Notes under the pieces: generated by a model
What the model was told of the DNA's origin: nothing
Seen by the model: only the letters and a program-made list of their open reading frames with translations
Databases searched by the model: none
NCBI GenBank assembly: GCA_021205565.1
Contig: JAJPXG010000120.1
Span: 1-38,466 of the forward strand
DNA from: Lachnospiraceae bacterium
Lineage (GTDB): Bacteria; Bacillota; Clostridia; Lachnospirales; Lachnospiraceae
Length of the DNA stretch: 38,466 bases
Direction: 5' to 3'
Shown here: in pieces, positions 7,634-16,600 of the stretch
Layout: each line of letters starts with the position of its first letter
How positions within the stretch are numbered: the first letter of the stretch is position 1
Position numbers and translations under genes: made by a program

Positions 7634-8965
7634 CTACTGTAATATAATAGAAACCTCAATTTCCCGATATTCGCCCTGGCTTAAACGGCAGATTATGACG
7701 GTCACAGTATCGCCTGACTCGCAGACCAGCAGCGCCGACGTTAAATCCGACATGCCAAAAATCTCCGTCTCCTCGAAGCCAACCACAATATCCCCGACCT
7801 GGACGCCCGCAGCCATGGCTGCCGAATCCATCTGCACGGAGGTAATATAGACTCCCAGCGGAACTCCCTCCGCCTCGTTTGCAGCAGTTGTCACATCCGT
7901 TCCCTGAATCCCCAGCCGCGGTATCTCATCGCCGCTGTACATCTTCTCAATCGTCTTCTTCAGTTCAGAAATACCCAGGGCGCTTAAGATATTTTTCGTG
8001 TCCGAAGAATTGTAATCATTGCAGAGCACTCCCACAATATATCCATGCAGATTGACTAAAAAGCCCTGCGGCGACTCGCTCGCGTAAATATCCGTCATGA
8101 TAATCTTATAATTGATATCCCAGGCGTTCTCCTCGATTCCCATCGCGGTAACCGTCCCGGATACATAGGACCCAAGCACTCCCATCGGGCTGCCTACCGC
8201 CAGCACTCTGCTGCCCAGCGTCGACTTCAGATTGGAATTATAAAAAACCGCTGATGCAATGCTTTCCAGTGTCGTCTGAGGCAAATCCTCCTTGGACACA
8301 GCTAAAATCACCAGACCTGTGTTGGAATCCTGCCCGCGGATCGTGCCGACCGCAGTCGAGCCATCCACAAATTCAACCTGGATATAGTCCGCCGCCAGTA
8401 CACTGCCGCTGTAGGTCAGGATAAAAATCTCCTCTTCGCTCTGCGTCACAATCGCGCCGCTGCTCTCCGATGCGCTGACCAGACTGCTTTTAAGCCAGCT
8501 TTCGCTGCTTTGTACGCCCCGCACCGTCACCAGCCATTTGGAACAGGATGCCGCCAACTCGGAGAAAAACTGTGCCTCATCTGTTACCAGATCCTTGACG
8601 GTAAGATCCTCCTGGGCTCCCTCTTCCTCCGCCTGGGCCGCCTGCGCAGCCTCTAAGGCCGCTTCCTCGGTCAACATTTCCTCCGTCAGCATATCCTCAG
8701 GCGAAATTTCCTCCGTCACGACTTCCTCTTCCGCGAAATCCATCTCTGCGATTTCCGTCTCTGTCTCCTCTTCTTCCTGCTGAAAAATCATATTTTCCAG
8801 CACAGGAGAAAGCAGGACGATGGTCGCGCAGGCAATCGCGCCAAAGAGGATCGCGAGCATCGAAACCTCCACCATCCGGCGGAACACCTTCCGTTTATTG
8901 ACTGGACGCTTTTTGATCGTCTCCTCCAGAAAGTCGCTCTGGGTCTGTTTGTTCTGATCGTCCAT
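7634..8965 (-). CDS. Membrane-anchored HtrA-like protein with PDZ domain, catalytic triad lost
   Basis: 443 residues from ATG 8965, chosen because AAGGATAAGGG precedes it and it begins 10 bp after the upstream stop; the frame stays open further upstream but overlaps that gene. Layout: basic cytoplasmic tail, one membrane helix (about 28-50, SMLAILFGAIACATIVLL), a very acidic linker (about 54-112), a trypsin-like HtrA fold (about 140-325), and a C-terminal PDZ domain (about 345-440, AGVQVGDIVVGFEETEI). Aligned by eye to B. subtilis HtrA, TNNHVV is TYSGSV (His to Gly), TDLAVL is TGLVIL (Asp to Gly) and GNSGGPLVN is ESPQGFLVN (Ser to Pro). All three catalytic residues are gone while the surrounding fold is kept. 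It is probably a non-proteolytic binding or sensing protein outside the membrane. The frame is intact, so it is not a decayed gene. Confidence 0.85.
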   Translation of the reverse strand: MDDQNKQTQSDFLEETIKKRPVNKRKVFRRMVEVSMLAILFGAIACATIVLLSPVLENMIFQQEEEETETEIAEMDFAEEEVVTEEISPEDMLTEEMLTEEAALEAAQAAQAEEEGAQEDLTVKDLVTDEAQFFSELAASCSKWLVTVRGVQSSESWLKSSLVSASESSGAIVTQSEEEIFILTYSGSVLAADYIQVEFVDGSTAVGTIRGQDSNTGLVILAVSKEDLPQTTLESIASAVFYNSNLKSTLGSRVLAVGSPMGVLGSYVSGTVTAMGIEENAWDINYKIIMTDIYASESPQGFLVNLHGYIVGVLCNDYNSSDTKNILSALGISELKKTIEKMYSGDEIPRLGIQGTDVTTAANEAEGVPLGVYITSVQMDSAAMAAGVQVGDIVVGFEETEIFGMSDLTSALLVCESGDTVTVIICRLSQGEYREIEVSIILQ

Positions 8966-8975
8966 ACCCTTATCC

Positions 8976-9518
8976 TTACTGTCCGTCCTCACTCGTCTCA
9001 TACACAGTCTCACTGTCAAGCCCGTAATCGATGATATAGGTATTGTACAGAGTGGCGGTTCTTGAAAAATCATCGTTATAGGTGAAGCTGTCAATGCAAA
9101 GATCGGCGTCACTCATCAGACTGCCGAATTCCTTAAGTGTTTCATCCCCGTTTATTTCTTCCGCCATAACGACGGCAACCGCGGACTCAACAAGTCCTTT
9201 TGCGTCGTAAGTATACAGGAGTATCACATACTCATCATCGACTGTATAGCACGCAAACGTTTCTCCGTCATCATACTCCGTAAGGCTTTCAAAAAAAGCA
9301 TCCGCCTCGATGACCTCATATACCGTATCAAGATCCTCAGCCAGAATTGCCTCATACAGCTCCTGTACCCACTCCGGAGCCTCATCGATCACAGCCTCCC
9401 CGTCTTCCATATCCAGAATAGCCGTCTCAGAGGAGGTGCTGCTTCCGCAGCCGGTCAGTGTCAGCATGAATACAGCCACACCCGCCAGTAATATGGTTTT
9501 CAGATGATTAACCTTCAT
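8976..9518 (-). CDS. Predicted lipoprotein, acidic, unknown function
   Basis: 180 residues. Lys-containing N-terminus, hydrophobic stretch and lipobox LTGC (Cys at about residue 24) mark a lipoprotein signal peptide. The mature protein is rich in Asp/Glu with repeated Thr/Tyr (for example TEYDDGETFACYTVDDEY) and resembles small extracellular alpha/beta domains of the DUF4878 or NTF2-like kind; that resemblance is weak. GAGAGG lies 9 bp before the ATG. Its stop is 10 bp before the HtrA-like gene, so the two are very likely co-transcribed and may act together at the outer face of the membrane. Confidence 0.75.
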   Translation of the reverse strand: MKVNHLKTILLAGVAVFMLTLTGCGSSTSSETAILDMEDGEAVIDEAPEWVQELYEAILAEDLDTVYEVIEADAFFESLTEYDDGETFACYTVDDEYVILLYTYDAKGLVESAVAVVMAEEINGDETLKEFGSLMSDADLCIDSFTYNDDFSRTATLYNTYIIDYGLDSETVYETSEDGQ

Positions 9519-9672
9519 GTTTCAGTACCTCTCATGATAATGGTTGCCCCCTCAGACCGAAAGCCAGACCGATCCGGATTATAAAATCTCCCCGATCATT
9601 TCCTTATGCATTGTAACACATGTATCCCGAAAATCGTAGCGTTATTTTGCATTTCTTCAGAAAACAGGGCAT

Positions 9673-9712
9673 GAAAAAAGTTCAGGAAAACTTCCATCGG
9701 GAATTCCTGAAC
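9673..9712 (-). terminator. Terminator of tRNA-Ala
   Basis: On the minus strand, the perfect 9-bp stem GTTCAGGAA / TTCCTGAAC with a 15-nt loop is followed by TTTTTT, starting about 10 bp after the tRNA 3' end. Confidence 0.85.
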
Positions 9713-9722
9713 CTTGAAGGAG

Positions 9723-9795
9723 TGGAGATAATGGGACTCGAACCCACGGCCTCTTGCATGCCATGCAAGCGCTCTCCCAACTGAGCTATACCCCC
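9723..9795 (-). tRNA. tRNA-Ala, anticodon GGC
   Basis: 73 nt. The minus strand begins GGGGGTATAGCTCAG. The D-loop is TTGGGAGAGC, the anticodon arm CTTGC-ATGGCAT-GCAAG (anticodon GGC) and the T-arm TGGGTTCGAGTCCCA. The acceptor pairs GGGGGTA with TATCTCC, including two G-U pairs, and the discriminator is A. CCA is not encoded and must be added after transcription. It reads GCC (and probably GCU) codons. It is a lone tRNA between the lipoprotein and M23-like genes. Confidence 0.95.
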
Positions 9796-9817
9796 GTGTC
9801 ATTGGTAACACTCAGTT

Positions 9818-9823
9818 ATTATA
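9818..9823 (-). promoter_or_regulatory. -10 box of tRNA-Ala
   Basis: A perfect TATAAT on the minus strand ends 22 bp before the tRNA 5' end. The -35 region is T-rich without a clear TTGACA. Confidence 0.55.
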
Positions 9824-9881
9824 ACATATTTTATAAAAAAAGAAAGAAAAAAATGTGTTAAGTTTTTAACGATTTTGTCAT

Positions 9882-9910
9882 AAAAAGGAACAGGAGATCA
9901 CTCCTGTCCC
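9882..9910 (-). terminator. Terminator overlapping the stop codon of the M23-like gene
   Basis: On the minus strand, the stem GGGACAGGAG / CTCCTGTTCC with the 4-nt loop TGAT is followed by TTTTT. The stem's 5' arm encodes the last residues (GQE) and the TGA stop lies in the loop. Confidence 0.85.
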
Positions 9911-10773
9911 AGATAATCCATGGGGTACACCGGCGTCCCGTCCTTTGTCATTTCAAAGTAAAGGTTCGCGCCTTCCAGCGAATAGTATTTGGTTGGTTCG
10001 GCGACATATCCCAACAGATCGCCGGCCGCAACATAGGTGTCCACCTCTTTTTCCATCGTATTATAATCCAGCTGACCGTAATACGCGGCAAAGCCTCCGC
10101 CCAGGTCCATCTCATAGGTCCATCCGGTCTCCTCATTCCAGTATTTGGAAGTCACCTTGCCGGCGGATACCGCATAGACAGGCGTGCCGACTTCGGCTGA
10201 AATCACCATGGCCGGACTGTATTTGTACTGGTCAAGAGTTGTAAAATAAACTGCCTTATCCATGCTGTAGGGAATCAGAATCTCGTAATTTTCCGCGATA
10301 GGCCAGATCATGTTTTCCCCGGTAAAAGAATACATCATCTCCTCCACAGCCTCCGAAAGCAGCTCATCCGTCACTGCCTCCTCGTTCAGCAGTTCTTCCT
10401 CCGTGATGCTCTCAGAGGTAAGCGTCTCACCGGTTTTCACGGTACTGCCGATCTGCGCGGTGGAGGCGCTGCCCGAAGAGGTCGATGATGAGTTCGTACT
10501 GCTGCCGGTACGGCCCGGATTTTCCACGGTGGAGGACTGCACATCCTCCGCTTCCTCCAGCTCCTCTTCCAGCACGGAATTAAATTCGTTCTCAGTCGTC
10601 TCCTCGATGCCTGTCAGATCCTGCAGGATGATATCCTCCTGCTGTGACGTGCTGACATAAAGACCTGCAACGGTAAGCGCCGCTATGATCAGAACCGCAG
10701 AACCTACAATCACGGTCCTCTCCTTTTTTCTGTTTACAAACTGTGCGCTGCTGTCTGTATTTTTACTTTCCAT
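9898..10773 (-). CDS. Membrane-anchored degenerate M23 (LytM/SpoIIQ-like) protein
   Basis: 291 residues. A cytoplasmic basic N-terminus (RKKER) precedes one membrane helix (about 19-41, VIVGSAVLIIAALTVAGLY), a Ser/Thr/Glu-rich linker (about 45-150) and an M23-like beta domain (about 160-288, with GTPVYAVSAGKV and NLYFEMTKDGTPVYPMDYL). The zinc ligands of M23 enzymes are missing. In the HxGxD position the sequence is SPAMV, and the final HLHFE is NLYFE. It is therefore unlikely to cut peptidoglycan. Layout and degenerate M23 fold resemble B. subtilis SpoIIQ, which joins the SpoIIIAH channel at the forespore membrane; homology and sporulation role are inference. AGGAGG lies 7 bp before the ATG. 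Confidence 0.8.
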   Translation of the reverse strand: MESKNTDSSAQFVNRKKERTVIVGSAVLIIAALTVAGLYVSTSQQEDIILQDLTGIEETTENEFNSVLEEELEEAEDVQSSTVENPGRTGSSTNSSSTSSGSASTAQIGSTVKTGETLTSESITEEELLNEEAVTDELLSEAVEEMMYSFTGENMIWPIAENYEILIPYSMDKAVYFTTLDQYKYSPAMVISAEVGTPVYAVSAGKVTSKYWNEETGWTYEMDLGGGFAAYYGQLDYNTMEKEVDTYVAAGDLLGYVAEPTKYYSLEGANLYFEMTKDGTPVYPMDYLGQE

Positions 10774-10883
10774 ATCTGTCCCTCCTGTATCGACTGATAC
10801 ATCGTTTTCTGAGGATAGTATGGACAGCGATGATTTATTTTATACCAAAAAAACTGAATTGTATTCCGTCCAAAACGCAAACC

Positions 10884-10916
10884 GGCCGGCATACAGCAAA
10901 ACGCTGCACACCAGCC
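10884..10916 (-). terminator. Strong hairpin after glgP, probable terminator
   Basis: A 14-bp stem with several G-U pairs (minus strand GGCTGGTGTGCAGC / GCTGTATGCCGGCC) has a GTTTT loop. The following bases GGTTTGCGTTTT give only a weak U-run. It lies 60 bp after the glgP stop. Confidence 0.5.
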
Positions 10917-10976
10917 AGCCTTAATCGCTTATTTTTTACTTAAATGAAATCCCTGAAACGTGCCGGGAAGCCCCTC

Positions 10977-13445
10977 TTACTGCGGCAGTTCAACCTTGTC
11001 CAGCTTCCAGATCTCATCCACATACTCGCGGATGGTTCTGTCGGAGGAGAACTTGCCCACACAGGCGGTGTTCATCATTGCCATTCTCGCCCATCTGTGC
11101 TCGTCTCTGTAAGCCTTCTCCACCTCGCGCTGTGCCTCTGCGTAAGCCTTGAAATCCTTTAAAATGAAGTATCTGTCGGCCTTGTCAGTGCTTAAGGTAT
11201 TCAGCAGGCTGTTGTAAATCGGACGGAAGAGCTCGGTATCGTCGTTGTAGGTGCCGTTGATCAGCTGCATCAGCACTCTGCGGATGTCGCCGTCGTTGTT
11301 GAAAATCTCCATCGGATTATAGCCGCCGTAGTTCTCATACTGGATGACCTCGTCCGCGCTCAGGCCGAAGATGAAGGCGTTCTCCTCGCCTACTTCCTCC
11401 ACGATCTCCACGTTGGCGCCGTCCATGGTGCCTAACGTCGGCGCGCCGTTCAACATGAACTTCATGTTGCCGGTACCGCTGGCTTCCTTGGAAGCGGTGG
11501 AAATCTGCTCGGACACATCAGCAGCCGCGACAATCAGCTCCGCGTTGGAGACACGGTAATCCTCAATGAAGACCACCTTGATCTTGCCGTGGATGGACTC
11601 GTCATTGTTGATCACATCCGCTACGGAATTGATCAGCTTGATGGTCAGCTTCGCGATCTGATAGCCGGCCGCCGCCTTCGCGCCGAAGATAAAGGTTCTC
11701 GGATAGAAATCCATCTCCGGATGATCCTTCAGCTCATTGTACAGATACATCACATGCAGGATGTTCAGAAGCTGTCTCTTATACTCATGCAGTCTCTTGA
11801 CCTGTACGTCGAAAATGGAACGCGGGTCAACCTCAATGCCGTTATGCTCCAGAATATACTTCGCCAGGCGAACCTTATTCTGATACTTGATATTCATGAA
11901 CTCCGCCTGCGCCTTCTCATCGTCCACATAAACCTTCAGGCCGGACATTCTGGACAGATCGGTGATCCACTCGTCGCCGATGTGGGCGGTGACCCAGCTG
12001 GCTAAAAGCGGATTGGCGTGCAGAAGGAACCTCCTCTGCGTGATGCCGTTGGTCTTATTGTTAAACTTCTCGGGCATCATCTCATAGAAGTCTTTTAATT
12101 CCTGATTTTTCAGAATCTCGGTGTGCAGCTTGGCCACGCCGTTGACAGAGTAGCTGGCCGCGATCGCTAAATGCGCCATCTTGACCTGTCCGTCGTAAAT
12201 GATGGCCATCTTGCGGACCTTCTCCTGGTTGCCGGGATATCTGCGGTAAATCTCATCGACAAATCTGCGGTTGATCTCCTCCACGATCTGGTAAACGCGG
12301 GGAAGCAGTCTGGAAAAGAGCTCGATGGGCCATTTCTCCAGCGCTTCAGACATGATGGTATGGTTCGTGTAGGCGCAGACTCTGGTGGTGATGTTCCAGG
12401 CGTCGTCCCACTCCAGGCAATAGTCGTCCACCAGGACGCGCATCAGCTCCGCCACCGCGACAGTCGGATGGGTATCGTTCATCTGGAAGGTCACCTTGTC
12501 CGGCAGACCGTGAATGTCATCGTGGGCGCGCATATATTTATTGATCGCCGCGCGCACAGAAGCGGAAATGAAGAAATACTGCTGCTTTAAGCGCAGCTCC
12601 TTGCCTGCGTAGTGGTTGTCGTTCGGATACAGGACCTCGCAGATATTGTGCGCCAGATTCTCCTGCTCCACGGCCTGACGGTACTCGCCCTTGTCAAATT
12701 TATCCAACTGGAAGCGGTTAATCGCCTCCGCGTCCCAGATGCGGAGCGTATTTACGATGCCGTTTCCATAGCCGACGATCGGCAGGTCGTAGGGAATGGC
12801 CATCACAGACTGATAGCCTTCCTGTCTGAAATGCAGCTTGCCGTTCTCGTCCGCAACGGTTACCACATGGCCGCCGAAGCGGATTTCCTGCGCGTACTCC
12901 TTGCGCTTCAGCTCGAAGGGGTTGCCCTCGGTCAGCCACATATCCGGCACTTCCACCTGGAAGCCGTTCTCAATCTTCTGCTTGAACATGCCGTAGTGAT
13001 AACGGATGCCGCAGCCGTAGGCCGCGTAATTCAAGCTTGCTAAAGAATCAAGGAAGCAGGCTGCCAGGCGGCCCAGGCCGCCGTTGCCAAGCGCCGCGTC
13101 CGGCTCCTGGTCCTCGATCACATTCAGATCCAGGCCCATCTCCTCTAAGGCTTCCGCCACGCCCTCGTAGCTCTTTAAGTTGATCAGGTTATTGCCCAGG
13201 GCACGTCCCATCAGGAATTCCATGGACATATAATAGACCATCTTGGGATCCTGCTCTTCCCATGCCTTCTGGGTCGCCATCCAGTTGTCCACGATGTCAT
13301 CCTTGATTGCGTAAGCGACACCCTGAAAAATCTGCTGCTGTGTGGCTTCTTCAATATTTCTGCGATATAAAGTCTTGACGTTAAAGGCAACCTCTTTTTT
13401 AAATTGCTCTTTATCGAAATTTTTCTTGCCGAGTTTCTTAGCCAT
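10977..13445 (-). CDS. glgP: Glycogen/maltodextrin phosphorylase
   Basis: 822 residues, full length for the GT35 family. The PLP-binding lysine is in SKEASGTGNMKF (about residues 650-662). The active-site blocks GNGGLGRLAACFLDS, NDTHPTVAVAELMR and VKRLHEYKRQLLN are intact. It splits alpha-1,4-glucan with phosphate, releasing glucose-1-phosphate. The gene is monocistronic, with its own promoter and AGGAGG 8 bp before the ATG. Other glgBCAD genes are absent. The GH13 enzyme at 31851-33968 could supply or trim the same glucans. Confidence 0.97.
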   Translation of the reverse strand: MAKKLGKKNFDKEQFKKEVAFNVKTLYRRNIEEATQQQIFQGVAYAIKDDIVDNWMATQKAWEEQDPKMVYYMSMEFLMGRALGNNLINLKSYEGVAEALEEMGLDLNVIEDQEPDAALGNGGLGRLAACFLDSLASLNYAAYGCGIRYHYGMFKQKIENGFQVEVPDMWLTEGNPFELKRKEYAQEIRFGGHVVTVADENGKLHFRQEGYQSVMAIPYDLPIVGYGNGIVNTLRIWDAEAINRFQLDKFDKGEYRQAVEQENLAHNICEVLYPNDNHYAGKELRLKQQYFFISASVRAAINKYMRAHDDIHGLPDKVTFQMNDTHPTVAVAELMRVLVDDYCLEWDDAWNITTRVCAYTNHTIMSEALEKWPIELFSRLLPRVYQIVEEINRRFVDEIYRRYPGNQEKVRKMAIIYDGQVKMAHLAIAASYSVNGVAKLHTEILKNQELKDFYEMMPEKFNNKTNGITQRRFLLHANPLLASWVTAHIGDEWITDLSRMSGLKVYVDDEKAQAEFMNIKYQNKVRLAKYILEHNGIEVDPRSIFDVQVKRLHEYKRQLLNILHVMYLYNELKDHPEMDFYPRTFIFGAKAAAGYQIAKLTIKLINSVADVINNDESIHGKIKVVFIEDYRVSNAELIVAAADVSEQISTASKEASGTGNMKFMLNGAPTLGTMDGANVEIVEEVGEENAFIFGLSADEVIQYENYGGYNPMEIFNNDGDIRRVLMQLINGTYNDDTELFRPIYNSLLNTLSTDKADRYFILKDFKAYAEAQREVEKAYRDEHRWARMAMMNTACVGKFSSDRTIREYVDEIWKLDKVELPQ

Positions 13446-13483
13446 TCAAAAACCTCCTGTGTAGTAAATAAGCATACAAAGGT

Positions 13484-13512
13484 AGTATAGCACAGCTTTC
13501 CTTTAATTGAAA
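13484..13512 (-). promoter_or_regulatory. glgP promoter
   Basis: -35 TTTCAA and -10 TATACT are 17 bp apart on the minus strand, and the -10 is extended by TGC. It lies 38 bp upstream of the glgP ATG. Confidence 0.6.
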
Positions 13513-13560
13513 GCAAAAATCTCGCAAAATGCAGTAATTTCAGGCAAAAATCAATGTTTC

Positions 13561-13595
13561 AGGGGCGGCTTCACAGCAGAAACCGCCCCTTTTTT
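13561..13595 (+). terminator. Intrinsic terminator between ileS and glgP, U-run on the plus strand
   Basis: The 8-bp GC stem AGGGGCGG / CCGCCCCT is followed by TTTTTT on the plus strand. On the minus strand, the sense of both neighbours, the same hairpin lacks a U-run. It may still terminate ileS weakly, but as read it would stop antisense transcription leaving glgP. Confidence 0.65.
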
Positions 13596-13689
13596 CGTTC
13601 CTGTTCTCACTTTTGCGGAGAACTCCGCCCAAGTCAGAACTCATTTAATCATTCTCGAAGAAATCATTCTCCTCCATTTACCGCACATG

Positions 13690-16600
13690 TCAGCATTTCT
13701 CCAGCGAAATCACTACCTTCTGCCCGTTGATATTCCACTCCTTTGAAGTTGCAAAGTCCGTATCCGCGGTGATTTCCTCCGCCAGCACCTTGCCCGCGAC
13801 GGCGGCCTTATTTTTCTCAAGGACGGCGGACAGCGCGGCACAGCCGTTTAAGGAAACGCGGATGTGGTCCATCACCTCGAAGCCGGCGTCCTTGCGCATG
13901 GTCTGGATTTTGCTGATGATTTCGTTGACGTTGCCTTCCTCGATCAGCTCCTCGGTCAGGCTGGTGTTTAAGGCCACGGTGACGGTATTGTCCGCCTCGA
14001 TCGCGTAGCCCTCCTGCTGCTTCGTGTCAATCAGCAGGTCGTCCTCGGTCAGCACGACTTCCACATCATTGACGGTAAATTTCAGCGCGCCCTCGCTCTT
14101 TAACTGCGCGTAGGCGGCGTTGCCGTCCAGGGAGGCGAGCGTCTTCTGGATACCGCCGAGCTGTTTGCCGTACTTCGGACCCACGGTGCGCAGCTGCGGC
14201 TTGAAGGTATAGGTGGTGAAGGCGGACACATCGTCCACGAACTTCACTTCCTTGATATTCAGTTCGTCCGCAATGATATCGGTGTAAAGCTGGTCTAAGA
14301 CGGACGGCGCCTTGACCACCATCTCGCCGATCGGCTGGCGGTTCTTTAAACCGGAGGCATTTCTGGCGGCGCGGCCCATGACGACGATCTTTAACAGCTC
14401 CTCCATGTCGGATTCAAGCTTCTCATCGATCAGGCTTAAATCCGCGACAGGATAATCGCAGAGGTGAATGCTCTCCGGCGCAGCCTCGTCGATGGAGCAG
14501 ACCAGATTGCGGTAAATTTCCTCCGTCATGAACGGAATCATGGGTGCGGCGCACTTGCAGAAGGAAACCAACGCCGTATACAGGGTCATGTAGGCGTTGA
14601 TCTTATCCTGCTCCATGCCCTTAGCCCAGAAGCGCTCTCTGCTGCGGCGCACATACCAGTTGCTCATGTCGTCCACAAAAGATTCCAGGGCTCTGGCCGC
14701 CTCGGGGATGCGGTAATTCTCCAGGTCATGATCGACCTCTTTGATCATGGAATTTAATCTGGATAAAAGCCAGCGGTCCATGACGGTCAGCTTCTCATAT
14801 TCCAGGGTATATTTCGTCGCGTCAAAGTCGTCGATATTCGCGTACAGGACAAAGAACGCGTAGGTGTTCCACAGGGTGCCCATAAACTTGCTGCGGCCCT
14901 CAGTCACGGCCTTATCGTGAAAGCGGTTGGGCAGCCAGGGCGCAGAATTCGAGTAGAAATACCAGCGGATGGCGTCCGCGCCGTGTGTTTCAAGTGCGTC
15001 GAACGGATCTACCGCGTTGCCCTTGCTCTTGCTCATCTTCTGGCCGTTCTCATCCTGCACATGGCCCAGGACGATGACGTTTTCATAAGGGCTGCAGTTA
15101 AATAATAAGGTGCTCTCCGCCATCAACGCATGGAACCAGCCTCTCGTCTGGTCAACAGCTTCTGAAATGAACTGCGCCGGGAACTGCTCCTTGAACAGAT
15201 CCTGATTCTCAAACGGATAGTGGTGCTGTGCGAAGGGCATGGCGCCGGAGTCAAACCAGCAGTCAATGACCTCCGGGACGCGGTGCATGGTGCCGCCACA
15301 CTTCGGGCAGGTATAGGTCACCTCGTCGATATATGGTCTGTGCAGCTCTACCTTCCCGGCATTCGGATCACCGGCTTTCTCAGCCAGCTCGGCACGGCTG
15401 CCGATGCACTCCTGATAGCCGCAGGAGCATTCCCAGATATTCAAAGGAGTTCCCCAGTAGCGGTTGCGGGAGATGGCCCAGTCCTGGATATTCTCCAGCC
15501 AGTTGCCGAAGCGGCCCTTGCCGATGGATTCGGGTATCCAGTTGACGGTATTGTTATTGCGCACCAGATCGTCGCGCACCGCGGTTTCCTTGATATACCA
15601 GGACTCGCGCGCGTAATAAATCAACGGGGTGTCGCAGCGCCAGCAGTGCGGATAGTCATGCTCAAACTTCGGCGCATCGAAAAGCTGTCCTCTCGCATCC
15701 AGATCTTTTAAGACCTCCGGATCCGCTTTTTTCACAAAAAGACCTGCATAGGGGGTTTCCTCGCTCATGTTGCCCTTGCTGTCCACGAACTGCACGAACG
15801 GCAGGTCGTAATCCTTACCCACGCGGCTGTCGTCCTCACCGAAGGCCGGGGCGATGTGGACGATACCGGTACCATCGGACATGGTGACATAGCTGTCACA
15901 TGTGACGAAGAAGGCTTTCTTATTCTGCTTTGCGGCGGCATCCGCGGCGCAGGTATAAAGCGGCTCGTATTCCTTATACTCCAAGTCTTTGCCGACATAA
16001 GTTTCCAGCACCTCGTAAGCCGGCGTCTCCTCGCCGCCAAGCTTCCCCAGTACGGTATCCAGCAGAGCCTGCGCCATATAGTAGGTGTAGCCGTCCGCGG
16101 CCTTCACCTTGCAGTAGGTCTCGTCAGGATTGACGCAGAGCGCCAGGTTAGAAGGCAGAGTCCAGGGCGTGGTGGTCCATGCCAGGAAATACGCGTCCTC
16201 GCCCTTTACCTTGAAGCGCACCACAGCGGAGCGCTCCTTGACAGTTTTATAGCCCTGGGCCACCTCCTGCGCGGACAGTGGGGTGCCGCAGCGCGGGCAG
16301 TAGGGTACAATCTTAAAGCCCTTGTATAGCAGGCCCTTATTCCAGATTTCCTTTAAGGCCCACCACTCGGACTCGATATAATCATCATGATAGGTCACGT
16401 AGGGGTTGTCCATATCGGCCCAGAAGCCGACGGTTTTGGAGAAATCCTCCCACATGCCCTTATATTTCCAGACACTCTCCTTGCACTTGTCGATAAAAGG
16501 CTCCAGACCGTATTCCTCGATCTGGTCCTTGCCGTCTAAGCCGAGCTGCTTCTCCACCTCGATTTCCACCGGCAGGCCGTGGGTGTCCCAGCCGGCCTTG

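Noticed and set aside
12171-13043. Long plus-strand frames of 139-143 residues opposite glgP
   Set aside because: Antisense to a well-supported gene, with no ribosome sites; a high-GC codon-bias effect.
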